A DNA stretch of 64,000 nt from Trebonia sp963822615 (GTDB lineage Bacteria; Actinomycetota; Actinomycetes; Streptosporangiales; Streptosporangiaceae): positions 124,001 to 188,000 of the forward strand of contig CAWGIM010000015.1 of assembly GCA_963822615.1 (NCBI GenBank), written 5' to 3'. Under the pieces are notes generated by a model that saw only the letters and a list, made by a program, of their open reading frames with translations, was not told the origin of the DNA and did no database searches. Position 1 is the first letter of the stretch. Each line of letters opens with the position of its first letter. Both the position numbers and the translations under genes were made by a program. Positions 1 to 7,724 of the stretch are shown here, one piece after another.

Positions 1-3
1 GGG

Positions 4-9
4 TAGGCT
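4..9 (+). promoter_or_regulatory. -10 box of a probable leaderless promoter (AlaX gene)
   Basis: TAGGCT lies 7 nt before the GTG start of the AlaX-like gene. This matches actinobacterial leaderless promoters, where transcription begins at the start codon. No Shine-Dalgarno sequence is present. The -35 region lies outside the window. Confidence 0.5.
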
Positions 10-16
10 GCACTGC

Positions 17-739
17 GTGAGCAGGACACACCGGCTTGACCTTGACGACCAGACGCTGCGCGAGTGGGACGCGGTGGTGCTCGATTCCGGACCGGACGGG
101 ATCGTGCTCGACCGGTCCGCGTTCTACCCGGGCGGCGGCGGCCAGCCGCCGGACCACGGCGTGCTGCTGTGGGGCGGCGTGCAGACCCGGATCACCGACG
201 CGCGCAAGACCGCCGATGACCTGTACCTGGTGCCGGCCGAGGGCGACCCGGTGCCGGGACCGGGTACCACCGTGCGCGGTGCGGTCGAGGACGGCCGGCG
301 CACCGCGCTGATGCGCACCCACTCCGGGCTGCACGTGCTCTGCGGGGTGGTGTTCCGTGACTTCGGCGCGCTGGTAACCGGCGGCAACATGGAGCCGCTG
401 ACCGCGCGGATGGACTTCAACCTGGACGCGGTGCCGCCCGGCTTCAAGGAGACGGTCGAGGCGGCCGTCAACGCCGAGCTGCGGCTTGACCGGCGGATCG
501 AGGTGCGCTCGCTGCCCCGGGCGGCCGCGTTCGAGATCCCCGACATCATCAGGACCGCCACCAACCTGGTGCCGGCCGAGGTCAAGGAGGTCCGCATCGT
601 CGACATCGTCGGCCTCGACCAGCAGGCTGACGGCGGCACCCACGTGGCGTCCACCGCCCAGGTGGGCCGGGTCGCGGTGGTGAAGGTGGAGAACAAGGGC
701 AAGGGCTTCCGCCGGCTGCGCATCGCGGTCAGCGACTAG
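17..739 (+). CDS. AlaX-like alanyl-tRNA editing protein
   Basis: This is a free-standing editing-domain protein of 240 aa, related to the editing domain of alanyl-tRNA synthetase; the family hydrolyses mischarged tRNA-Ala in the cytoplasm. Visible are the AlaX opening motif FYPGGGGQPPD (residues 36-46), the metal-binding HSGLH motif (H102, H106) and the C-terminal GGTHV (H209). The fourth ligand, usually Cys in CGGTH, is Asp205 here. Length fits the medium-size AlaX class. GTG at 17 is chosen because a -10 box sits 7 nt upstream. birA follows after 5 nt, so the two are probably co-transcribed. Confidence 0.85.
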   Translation: MSRTHRLDLDDQTLREWDAVVLDSGPDGIVLDRSAFYPGGGGQPPDHGVLLWGGVQTRITDARKTADDLYLVPAEGDPVPGPGTTVRGAVEDGRRTALMRTHSGLHVLCGVVFRDFGALVTGGNMEPLTARMDFNLDAVPPGFKETVEAAVNAELRLDRRIEVRSLPRAAAFEIPDIIRTATNLVPAEVKEVRIVDIVGLDQQADGGTHVASTAQVGRVAVVKVENKGKGFRRLRIAVSD

Positions 740-744
740 GGCCG

Positions 745-1599
745 GTGGTACCGCTGCCGAATCAGCCGAACGGTTCCGTGCTCCGCCTCCCCGCGTCGCA
801 GGGCATCTGGGGGCCGCTTGACGTGGTGGCGTCCACCGGGTCGACCAACGCGGACCTGCTGGCGCGGGCAGTCGCCGGGACCGCAGCGGAGGGCACGGTG
901 GCTCCGGAAGGCGCGGTGCTGGTGACCGAGGAGCAGACCGCCGGCCGGGGCCGGCTCGGCCGGTCCTGGTCGAGCGTGCCCGGCGGCTCGCTCACGTTCT
1001 CGGTGCTGCTGCGTCCGGCCGCGGTGCGGCCGGACCGCCGCGGCTGGCTTCCGCTGCTGGCGGGGCTGGCAGTGGTGGCGGCGGTGCGCTCGGCGGGCGT
1101 CGACGCGGTGCTGAAGTGGCCCAACGACGTGCTGGCGGGCAGTGGCGCGACGGCGGGCAAGCTGGCGGGCATCCTGGCTGAGCAGTCGCCTGACGGCGCG
1201 GCGGTGGTGCTCGGCATCGGGCTGAACGTCGCCGCCCCGGCCGGGATCGCCCCGGTGCCGCCGTCGGCCGGCGGCCTGTCGCCGGCCTCGCTGCTGGGCG
1301 CGCTGCCCGCGGGGGCGGTGGTGTCCAGGGAGGCGCTGCTGCTCGACCTGCTGGGCCAGCTTGAGGCCCGCTACCAGGCGTTCCAGGTGGCGGCGGACCC
1401 GGCCGGGAGCGGCCTGCTGGCCGAGTACCGGGCCCGCTGCGTCACCCTCGGCCAGCCGGTCCGGGTGCTGCTGCCAGGGGACCGCGAGCTGGCGGGGGTG
1501 GCCAGGGACGTGGATGCCGAGGGCCGGCTGCTGGTGGCAGCGGGTGACGGGGCCGAAATCCCCGTGTCAGCCGGCGATGTAATCCACGTCCGGTCTTGA
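745..1599 (+). CDS. birA: Biotin--[acetyl-CoA-carboxylase] ligase
   Basis: This enzyme activates biotin with ATP and attaches it to the biotin carboxyl carrier domain of acyl-CoA carboxylases. The 284-aa protein shows the biotinyl-AMP loop GRGRLGRSW (about residues 67-75), the LKWPNDVL motif and a small C-terminal SH3-like domain ending VSAGDVIHVRS. There is no N-terminal HTH, so it is a class I ligase and not a BirA-type repressor. The GTG start lies 5 nt after the AlaX stop with no strong RBS, suggesting translational coupling. Confidence 0.93.
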   Translation: MVPLPNQPNGSVLRLPASQGIWGPLDVVASTGSTNADLLARAVAGTAAEGTVAPEGAVLVTEEQTAGRGRLGRSWSSVPGGSLTFSVLLRPAAVRPDRRGWLPLLAGLAVVAAVRSAGVDAVLKWPNDVLAGSGATAGKLAGILAEQSPDGAAVVLGIGLNVAAPAGIAPVPPSAGGLSPASLLGALPAGAVVSREALLLDLLGQLEARYQAFQVAADPAGSGLLAEYRARCVTLGQPVRVLLPGDRELAGVARDVDAEGRLLVAAGDGAEIPVSAGDVIHVRS

Positions 1600-1609
1600 T
1601 TCGCGGCCC

Positions 1610-1615
1610 TAACAT
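1610..1615 (+). promoter_or_regulatory. -10 box of a probable leaderless promoter (PH-domain gene)
   Basis: TAACAT ends 6 nt before the ATG at 1622, and no purine-rich RBS is present. The position fits a transcript starting at the A of the start codon. Confidence 0.45.
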
Positions 1616-1621
1616 AGCCCT

Positions 1622-2167
1622 ATGGGTCAAGACCGCTCGCTTGCGGTGGGCGAGGAGTCAATAGCAGTTCTTCACCCGCACTGGAAGACACTGGTGCGCC
1701 CGGTCGCTCTCACCTTCCTCGTGGTGGCGGTGCTGCTGGCGGGCGAGGTACTTATCCCCGGGAACCACTGGGCGGCGGTCGAGCGGCTGGCGCTGGGCGT
1801 GGTTGCCGTCCTGCTGCTCATGTGGTGGCTGATGTTCCCGATCCTGCTCTGGCGCACGACGGTGTACGAGCTGACCAACAAGCGGATGCGGCTGCGGGAC
1901 GGGATCCTCACCCGTCACGGCCGGGACATCCCGCTCTCGCGGATCACCGACGTCTCGTTCAGCAAGGGGGTGCTCGACCGGATGCTCGGCTCAGGCACCC
2001 TGGTGGTGGAGTCAGCGGGCGAGCACGGCGAGCTCTCGCTGACCGAGATCCCGCACGTGGAGCGGGTTCAGGCGCTGCTGTTCCAGCTAGTCGAGGCCGA
2101 GCAGTCGGGCGACGGCCGGCCGGGCCAGGGACCGGATGACTTCACCCGGCCGATGTTCAACGGCTGA
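1622..2167 (+). CDS. PH domain-containing membrane protein
   Basis: This 181-aa protein has two adjacent membrane segments (about residues 25-45 and 52-75) followed by a bacterial PH (bPH2-like) domain with the hallmark start TVYELTNKRMRLRDGILTR and the IPLSRITDVSF strand. Such proteins are common single-copy genes in actinobacteria, often near biotin ligase or acetyl-CoA carboxylase genes; their exact role is unknown. The tail is acidic and Gly-rich. A leaderless start is inferred from the -10 box at 1610. Confidence 0.85.
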   Translation: MGQDRSLAVGEESIAVLHPHWKTLVRPVALTFLVVAVLLAGEVLIPGNHWAAVERLALGVVAVLLLMWWLMFPILLWRTTVYELTNKRMRLRDGILTRHGRDIPLSRITDVSFSKGVLDRMLGSGTLVVESAGEHGELSLTEIPHVERVQALLFQLVEAEQSGDGRPGQGPDDFTRPMFNG

Positions 2168-2220
2168 CGCCGGCGGCCCGCCATGCGGCCGCTTGGCGTG
2201 CATCAGTTTTACCGTGGCTT

Positions 2221-2226
2221 TACGAT
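2221..2226 (+). promoter_or_regulatory. -10 box of a probable leaderless promoter (response regulator)
   Basis: TACGAT ends 6 nt before ATG 2233. No RBS is visible. This promoter would drive the two-component pair that follows. Confidence 0.5.
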
Positions 2227-2232
2227 CTAGCT

Positions 2233-2907
2233 ATGACCCGAGTGCTGCTGGCCGAGGACGACACCTCCATCTCCGAGCCGTTGTCCCGCGCCCTGCGCCG
2301 GGAGGGGTACCAGGTGGAGGTCACCGAGGACGGTCCGACCACCCTCGGCCGGGCGCTGTCGGACGGGATAGACCTGATCCTGCTGGATATCGGGCTGCCC
2401 GAGCTTGACGGGCTCGAGGTATGCCGCCGGGTGCGGGCCGAGGGGAACGGCGTCCCGGTGCTGATCCTCACCGCCCGCGCGGACGAGGTGGACACCGTGG
2501 TCGGGCTTGACGCCGGCGCCGACGACTACGTCACCAAGCCGTTCCGGCTGGCCGAGCTGCTGGCCCGGGTCCGCGCCCTGCTGCGGCGCGGCACCGCCGA
2601 GGTGCCGGGCACCGTGCGCGGCGTGCGGGTGGACGCCGAGGCGCGCCGCGCCTGGCACGGCGACACCGAGCTCGACCTCACCACCAAGGAGTTCGACCTG
2701 CTGTGGATCCTGCTGCGGGACGCGGGCAAGGTGGTCACCCGCGAGCAGATCATGCGCGAGGTGTGGGACGCCAAGTGGTGGACCTCGACCAAGACGCTTG
2801 ACATGCACATCTCCTGGCTGCGCCGCAAGCTGGGGGACGACGCGCACCACCCCCGGTACATCACCACCGTGCGCGGCGTCGGGTTCCGGTTCGAGCGCGG
2901 CGACTAG
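2233..2907 (+). CDS. OmpR/PhoB-family response regulator
   Basis: This is a DNA-binding response regulator of 224 aa. The receiver domain (1-115) has the acidic pocket E8/D9/D10, phospho-acceptor D52 in LLLDIGLP and K102 in YVTKPF. The winged-helix output domain (about 128-222) ends in RYITTVRGVGFRFE, typical of the OmpR/PhoB family. Its stop overlaps the GTG of the following histidine kinase by one base, so kinase and regulator form one operon and presumably one phosphorelay. The signal and targets cannot be read from the sequence. Confidence 0.95.
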   Translation: MTRVLLAEDDTSISEPLSRALRREGYQVEVTEDGPTTLGRALSDGIDLILLDIGLPELDGLEVCRRVRAEGNGVPVLILTARADEVDTVVGLDAGADDYVTKPFRLAELLARVRALLRRGTAEVPGTVRGVRVDAEARRAWHGDTELDLTTKEFDLLWILLRDAGKVVTREQIMREVWDAKWWTSTKTLDMHISWLRRKLGDDAHHPRYITTVRGVGFRFERGD

Positions 2908-3914
2908 TGCGCAGGCGGCTGTGGCTGTGGGTGGCCGCGGTGGCGGTTCTGGCGATGCTCATCGCCGCGGTGCCGCTGCTGGTGGCGGCGGCGGTGCGCG
3001 ACCCCTGGCTGCTCGCGCTTGGACTGCCGCTGCTGGTCGCCGCGGCCGTGGTGGCGGTCGCCGGCGGCGGGGTGGTCGCCCAGTGGACCGCCCGGCCGGT
3101 GGAAGAACTGGCGGACGCGGCGGGCCGGCTGGGCACCGGCGACCCCCGGCCGGTGGGCCGGCGCTACGGGGTGAGCGAGCTTGACCAGGTGGCGGACGGC
3201 CTCGACAGCGTTTCCCGGCGGGTCACCAACCTGCTGACGGCCGACCGGGAGCTCGCGATTGACGCCTCCCACCAGCTCCGCACGCCGCTGACGGCGCTGT
3301 CCATGCGGCTGGAGGAGATGATCGCCTCGGCCGATGACCCGGAGGTGGTACGGGAAGAGGGCACCGCCGCGCTGGCCCAGGCCGAGCGGCTGGCCGAGGT
3401 GGTGACCCAGTTGCTCAGCCCGGCCCGCCGGGTCGGCGCCACGTCGGCCGGGCTGATCAGCGTGGACAAGATCGTGCTGCAGCAGATCACCGAGTGGGAG
3501 CCTGCCTTCCGCCGGGCGGGCCGGAAGATGGTGCTGGTCGGCGAGTCCCGGCTGCAGGCCCATGTCACCCCGGGCGGGCTGGCCCAGGTGATCGCGACGC
3601 TGCTGGACAACGCGCTGATGCACGGCAAGGGCACGGTGACGATCCGCCGCACCCAGTCGGCCGGCTCGGTGGTGATCGAGGTGGAGGACGAGGGCGACGG
3701 GGTGCCGGCCGAGCTGGTTTCCCGGATCTTCGAGCGGAGCGTCAGCGGACGGCCGGAAGGCACCGGGCTGGGGCTGGCGCTGGCCCGGACGATGGCGACC
3801 GCCGACGGCGGACGGATCGTGCTGGCCCGGCGCAAGCCGCCCGTGTTCGCGGTGTTCCTGCCGCGCAACGCGCCTTCCGGCCATCACAAGGCGCGCCGGG
3901 CGGGCCCGGCCTGA
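2907..3914 (+). CDS. Sensor histidine kinase with minimal extracytoplasmic part
   Basis: This 335-aa membrane kinase pairs with the preceding response regulator. Two transmembrane helices (about 7-28 and 34-58) are separated by only a few residues, so there is almost no external sensor loop. A HAMP-like linker follows, then the phospho-acceptor box DASHQLRTPL with H122, the N box (TLLDNALMHG), G1 (EDEGDGVP) and G2 (GTGLGLALA). The missing periplasmic domain suggests sensing within the membrane, as in intramembrane-sensing kinases. GTG at 2907 overlaps the regulator stop. Confidence 0.93.
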   Translation: MRRRLWLWVAAVAVLAMLIAAVPLLVAAAVRDPWLLALGLPLLVAAAVVAVAGGGVVAQWTARPVEELADAAGRLGTGDPRPVGRRYGVSELDQVADGLDSVSRRVTNLLTADRELAIDASHQLRTPLTALSMRLEEMIASADDPEVVREEGTAALAQAERLAEVVTQLLSPARRVGATSAGLISVDKIVLQQITEWEPAFRRAGRKMVLVGESRLQAHVTPGGLAQVIATLLDNALMHGKGTVTIRRTQSAGSVVIEVEDEGDGVPAELVSRIFERSVSGRPEGTGLGLALARTMATADGGRIVLARRKPPVFAVFLPRNAPSGHHKARRAGPA

Positions 3915-3944
3915 CGCTCGCGGTCCCGCCGGCTCGCTGGTGGG

Positions 3945-4721
3945 CTAGTTCTTGCGGTGACGGCCGGCCGTGCGCGGCCCGGCGGCCTGCCTGGCCGGCC
4001 GGGCGGCGGGTGCCTCGTACACGGGGGCCGCCGCCGGTGCCTCGTACACGGGGGCCGCGTACACCGGGGCGGTGTGCGCCGGTGCGGTGTGCACGGGCGC
4101 GGTGTGCACCGGGGCGGCTGGCCTGGCAGCCGGTTCCCATGGTGACGCGTACGACGGAGCAGCGACCGGAACGACGTTGGCGGCCGCCTCGACCCCGAGG
4201 AAGGCCGGGTCGAGCTCCCACGGCGGGTAGTCGGGGACCCCGGGGGAGGCCGCCGCGGCGAGGGCGCCCTCGGCCGCGAGCGGCTGCTGGGGCGGGAGGA
4301 AGACCCACTTGCGGTAGGCGTAGAACCGGAAGATCGTGCCCAGGCCGGTGCCGATGACGCTGGCCGCGTTGTAGGCCAGCGAGCCGTGCAGCCCCATCGC
4401 GTAGATCACCAGCACGATCATCGCTTCCGCGATGACCAGGCCGATGACGTTGAGCACGAAGAACAGCACCGCCTCGCGGTGCATTGCCTGGTTCTCCCGG
4501 TGCTTGAAGGTCCAGAACCGGGAGCCCAGGTAGCTGAAGACGGTCGCCACGGTGACCGAGACGGCCTTGGCCGCCAGCGCCTCCACGTGGTAGTGGCCGT
4601 GCAGCAGGCCCGCGCCGCCGAGGTCGATGACGGTGCCGATGCCGCCGATCAGGCAGAACTTCATCAGTTCGGGCAGCATCGGGCGGATTCGGGCGTACAT
4701 GCCGTGGGCTGGCAGGGCCAT
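3945..4721 (-). CDS. GtrA family membrane protein with Ala/Pro repeat tail
   Basis: GtrA-like proteins are small four-helix membrane proteins linked to polyprenyl-phosphate sugar transfer in cell-surface glycan synthesis. The membrane domain (about residues 8-140) begins with ELMKFCLIGGIGTVIDLG and contains YLGSRFWTFKHRE and FRFYAYRKWVF, both diagnostic of the family. A cytoplasmic tail of about 110 residues with repeated APVHTAP/APVYEAP units is added. ATG at 4721 is preferred over an in-frame TTG at 4757 because AAGGGG lies 10 nt upstream of the ATG. Confidence 0.85.
   Translation of the reverse strand: MALPAHGMYARIRPMLPELMKFCLIGGIGTVIDLGGAGLLHGHYHVEALAAKAVSVTVATVFSYLGSRFWTFKHRENQAMHREAVLFFVLNVIGLVIAEAMIVLVIYAMGLHGSLAYNAASVIGTGLGTIFRFYAYRKWVFLPPQQPLAAEGALAAAASPGVPDYPPWELDPAFLGVEAAANVVPVAAPSYASPWEPAARPAAPVHTAPVHTAPAHTAPVYAAPVYEAPAAAPVYEAPAARPARQAAGPRTAGRHRKN
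4011..4116 (-). repeat. Short degenerate tandem repeat encoding Ala-Pro-Val units
   Basis: Repeats of about 15 bases built on 'gtgtgcaccggggcg' and 'tcgtacacgggggcc' encode consecutive APVHT, APVYA and APVYE units in the C-terminal tail of the GtrA-like protein. Such tracts are prone to length variation by slippage. Confidence 0.6.
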
Positions 4722-4832
4722 GCGCGGTATGCCCCTTTCGTCAGGCTCGCGCTTCAACGGTAGGCGTCTTGCTTGGCCTGACGTTTAGGATTGCCTGAAA
4801 TGTTAATCAGTGTCGCCGTCTGTCCCGCTGCC

Positions 4833-4863
4833 GTAGTCCCCGGGCAGCGGGCCCGGGGACTAC
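4833..4863 (-). terminator. Strong hairpin terminator downstream of the NCS1 permease
   Basis: A perfect 13-bp stem (4833-4845 with 4851-4863) encloses a 5-nt loop, starting 12 nt past the permease stop codon. It has no U-tract, as is usual for actinobacterial terminators. Confidence 0.75.
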
Positions 4864-4874
4864 GACGCCGCTGG

Positions 4875-6278
4875 TCAGGTAGTGCTGGCGAGGTCGCGGC
4901 GGGCTATCAGCCGCCAGGCGAGGTAGATCAGCGCGGTCAGCACGAATCCGGCCTCGAACGTGAGGTCGCCGAAGTTCCCGTTGTGCGACGGCACCAGGCC
5001 GGTGTACCTGGTCTGGTTGGAGAACAGCCAGATGGAGACGCCGCCGCCGATCGCCATCGCCACCGGGCCGGCCCAGACGGCGTGCTTGCGGTCGAACAGC
5101 AGGCGCTCGAGCTGAGCCGGGCGCTGCCGGCGGCGCAGGTACATGTCGCAGAACACGACCGCCAGCCAGGGGCCGATCCAGTAGGCGATGATCAGCAGGA
5201 AGTTGTTGTAGTCCGCACCCGCGTTGCCCAGCGCGGACCACGCGACGAAGAAGCCGATGACGGCGAAGCCCAGGGCGACGATGGCCCGCCGGGCCGCCAG
5301 CGGCAGCTTGAAGCCGATCGCGGTGAACGAGATCGCTCCCGAGTAGATGTTGAGCGCGTTAGCGGCGATGCCGCCGATCACGATCGCCAGCAGCGTCAGG
5401 TCGCGCAGCCAGGTCGGGAAGAGGCTGGTCCAGCCGGTGGTCGGGTTGGTGGCGGAGGCGACACTGGCCAGCGTGCCCGCCGCCGCGCCGACGGTCTCGA
5501 GCAGCACGCAGGACAGCAGCACGCCGAGGCCGGCCCAGAAGGCGATCGCCGCCCTGCTCGTCTCCGGCTTGAGGTAGCGGGTGTAGTCGGAGGCGTAGGG
5601 GTTCCAGCCGACCGCGTAGCCGAACGTCGCGCCGAACTCGATCAGCCAGGCACCGGGGATCGTCTTGTGCGCCGCGCCGGGGTCCGCCTTGGCCAGCGTC
5701 CAGACCGAGGCGATCATGAAGATGACCACCAGCACCGGGAAGGCGTAGCGCTCGAAGACGTGAATCAGGTTATGCCCGAGCAAGGCCACCGCGATCTGCA
5801 GGACGACCACGATCAGCAGGCACAGCACCTCAGGCAGGTGGGTCAGCGCGTTCAGCGCCAGCGCGCCGCTGACGCTGTTGACCGCGAACCAGCCGATTCC
5901 GGCGACCACCGAGTTGATCCCGGCCGGCAGCGCGTTGCCCCAGTAGCCGAAGCCGAGGCGGCTGAGCACCATCTGCGGCACGCCGTACTGCGGGCCCTGG
6001 GCGGACAGGATGCCCTGGGTGATCGAGCCGAGCAGCGTGCCAGCGGCGATCGCGAGGAACGTCGCCCAGAAGCTGAGGCCGAAGAAGACCACGCCGATGA
6101 AGCCCACGAACACCGTCGCGAACTCCATGTTGGGTGAGGTCCAGGTCCAGAAGAGCTGCAGCGGGCGGCCGTGCCGCTCGTTCAGCGGGATGAACTCGGC
6201 TCCGCCGGGCTCGACGGCGATGACCTTCTCGCCGTACGTCCCCTCTCTGACCTGAACGTCGTCGCTCAATGTTGTCAT
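4875..6278 (-). CDS. NCS1 family purine/cytosine permease-like transporter
   Basis: This polytopic transporter of 467 aa belongs to the nucleobase:cation symporter-1 family, which imports cytosine, purines, allantoin or related compounds with H+ or Na+. About 12 hydrophobic segments are visible. Family signatures include the N-terminal FWTWTSPNMEFATVFVG, the TM3-region GPQYGVPQMVLSRLGFGYWGN and the later WNPYASDYTRYL. ATG at 6278 is used because GGGAGA lies 5 nt upstream; the frame stays open further upstream but reads as low-quality sequence. It is divergent from purK, which agrees with a purine-related substrate but does not prove it. Confidence 0.88.
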   Translation of the reverse strand: MTTLSDDVQVREGTYGEKVIAVEPGGAEFIPLNERHGRPLQLFWTWTSPNMEFATVFVGFIGVVFFGLSFWATFLAIAAGTLLGSITQGILSAQGPQYGVPQMVLSRLGFGYWGNALPAGINSVVAGIGWFAVNSVSGALALNALTHLPEVLCLLIVVVLQIAVALLGHNLIHVFERYAFPVLVVIFMIASVWTLAKADPGAAHKTIPGAWLIEFGATFGYAVGWNPYASDYTRYLKPETSRAAIAFWAGLGVLLSCVLLETVGAAAGTLASVASATNPTTGWTSLFPTWLRDLTLLAIVIGGIAANALNIYSGAISFTAIGFKLPLAARRAIVALGFAVIGFFVAWSALGNAGADYNNFLLIIAYWIGPWLAVVFCDMYLRRRQRPAQLERLLFDRKHAVWAGPVAMAIGGGVSIWLFSNQTRYTGLVPSHNGNFGDLTFEAGFVLTALIYLAWRLIARRDLASTT

Positions 6279-6398
6279 GCTTTCTCCCTGCGGGCGTGGC
6301 CGGCGTAACTGGCCGTTTCGGGGGCTGGCGGGAGGGTGTCGCGGCGCTGCGGCCTCGTGTCGCCACGTAGGTTGTACCCAGGATTGGGTGGTTCCGCG

Positions 6399-6404
6399 TA
6401 GGCT
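6399..6404 (+). promoter_or_regulatory. -10 box of a probable leaderless promoter (purK)
   Basis: TAGGCT ends 7 nt before GTG 6412 with no RBS between. It supports GTG 6412 as the purK start rather than the internal ATG at 6475. Confidence 0.5.
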
Positions 6405-6411
6405 ACACCGC

Positions 6412-7638
6412 GTGCTTTCACCCTTGTCACCTGCGGGACCAGCGGGCCCGATCGCGCGCAAGTCGGGTACCGGGATGCCGGCGGTCGGGATGGTGGGCGG
6501 TGGCCAGCTAGCCCGGATGACGGCCGCCGCGGCGGTTGGCCTCGGCGTGACGTTCCGGGTGCTGGCGGAAGCGGAATCGGAGAGCGCGGCGCTGGTCACC
6601 CGCGCGGTGACGGTCGGCTCGCACCGCTCGCTGCCGGACCTGGCCGCCTTCGCGGCCGGCTGCGACGTCATCACCTTTGATCACGAGCACGTGCCGGGAC
6701 CGCTGCTCGAGGGGCTGGAGGCGGCCGGGGTGCTGGTCCGCCCGGGCAGCCACGCCCTCCGGTACACCCAGGACAAGCTGGCGATGCGGGAGCGGCTGAG
6801 CGCGCTCGGGGTGCCGTGCCCCCGGTTCGCGCCGGTCGCCTCGGCGGCCGACGTGGTCGCGTTCACTGAGGCGCGCCCGCGGTGGGAACCCCCCTGGCCG
6901 GTTGTGCTTAAGGCGGTCAGCGGCGGCTATGACGGCAAGGGCGTCTGGGTGTGCGGTTCCCTGGCCGAGGCGGAGGAAGTGCTCGCGCACGGCATCCCGC
7001 TGCTGGCCGAGCAGTTCGTGCCGTTTACCCGGGAGCTGGCGGCCCTGGTCGCCCGGTCGCCGTCGGGCCAGGGCGCGGCCTACCCGGTGGTGCAGACGGT
7101 GCAGGTCGACGGCATCTGCCGGGAGGTGATCGCGCCCGCGCCCGGTCTGCCAGCGGATACGGCCGTGCGGGCGGAGGCGCTGGCCCTGCGGATCGCCGCC
7201 GAGTTGGGCGTCTACGGCTTGCTCGCGGTGGAGCTGTTCGAGCTGCCGGGCGGCGGGCTGATGGTCAACGAGCTGGCCATGCGGCCGCATAACAGCGGGC
7301 ACTGGACGATCGAGGGGGCCCGCACCTCGCAGTTCGAGCAGCACCTGCGCGCGGTGCTCGACCTTCCGCTCGGCTCCTGCCAGCCGCCGGCCGGCAGCTT
7401 CACCGTGATGGCGAACCTGCTCGGCGGGACCGATCCGGACGTGTTCGACCGCTATATCCACGTCATGGCGGCCGATCCGGCGGTCAAAGTGCACTTCTAC
7501 GGAAAGGAGGTGCGCCCGGGGCGCAAGATCGGTCACGTCACGATCGTCGCGGGGCCGGGTGACGACGTGGCCGAGGTCCGGATGCGGGCCCGCCGGGCGG
7601 CCAGTTACCTGCGCTGGGGAACCGAGGACGGGGCGTAG
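6412..7638 (+). CDS. purK: N5-carboxyaminoimidazole ribonucleotide synthase
   Basis: PurK uses ATP and bicarbonate to carboxylate AIR to N5-CAIR in purine biosynthesis; PurE, encoded 1.5 kb downstream, acts next. The ATP-grasp protein has the N-terminal VGMVGGGQLARM motif, ATP-binding VVLKAVSGGYDGKGVW and the C-terminal VNELAMRPHNSGHWTIEG signature followed by TSQFEQHLRAVL. GTG 6412 gives 408 aa, slightly longer than usual at the N-terminus; starting at ATG 6475 would also leave an intact domain. Confidence 0.95.
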   Translation: MLSPLSPAGPAGPIARKSGTGMPAVGMVGGGQLARMTAAAAVGLGVTFRVLAEAESESAALVTRAVTVGSHRSLPDLAAFAAGCDVITFDHEHVPGPLLEGLEAAGVLVRPGSHALRYTQDKLAMRERLSALGVPCPRFAPVASAADVVAFTEARPRWEPPWPVVLKAVSGGYDGKGVWVCGSLAEAEEVLAHGIPLLAEQFVPFTRELAALVARSPSGQGAAYPVVQTVQVDGICREVIAPAPGLPADTAVRAEALALRIAAELGVYGLLAVELFELPGGGLMVNELAMRPHNSGHWTIEGARTSQFEQHLRAVLDLPLGSCQPPAGSFTVMANLLGGTDPDVFDRYIHVMAADPAVKVHFYGKEVRPGRKIGHVTIVAGPGDDVAEVRMRARRAASYLRWGTEDGA

Positions 7639-7643
7639 AAAAT

Positions 7644-7657
7644 CGCCTGATCAGGCG
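7644..7657. promoter_or_regulatory. 14-bp perfect palindrome between purK and the RodZ-like gene
   Basis: CGCCTGATCAGGCG is perfectly self-complementary and lies 6 nt after the purK stop. It could be a short hairpin or a protein-binding site for the next gene. The sequence alone does not decide. Confidence 0.3.
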
Positions 7658-7724
7658 CTTCGGCAGTTCATCGCCAATTACCCTGTCACCAGGGGATTGT
7701 CGCAGGTTGGCCCGTGGAGGCTTG

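Noticed and set aside
4791..6137. Plus-strand frame of 448 codons opposite the permease
   Set aside because: It is a Gln/Arg/Asp-rich antisense shadow of a membrane protein gene with no RBS or domain.
6279..6674. N-terminal extension of the NCS1 permease
   Set aside because: It is low-quality sequence overlapping the purK promoter and start. ATG 6278 has GGGAGA upstream and starts the normal family N-terminus.
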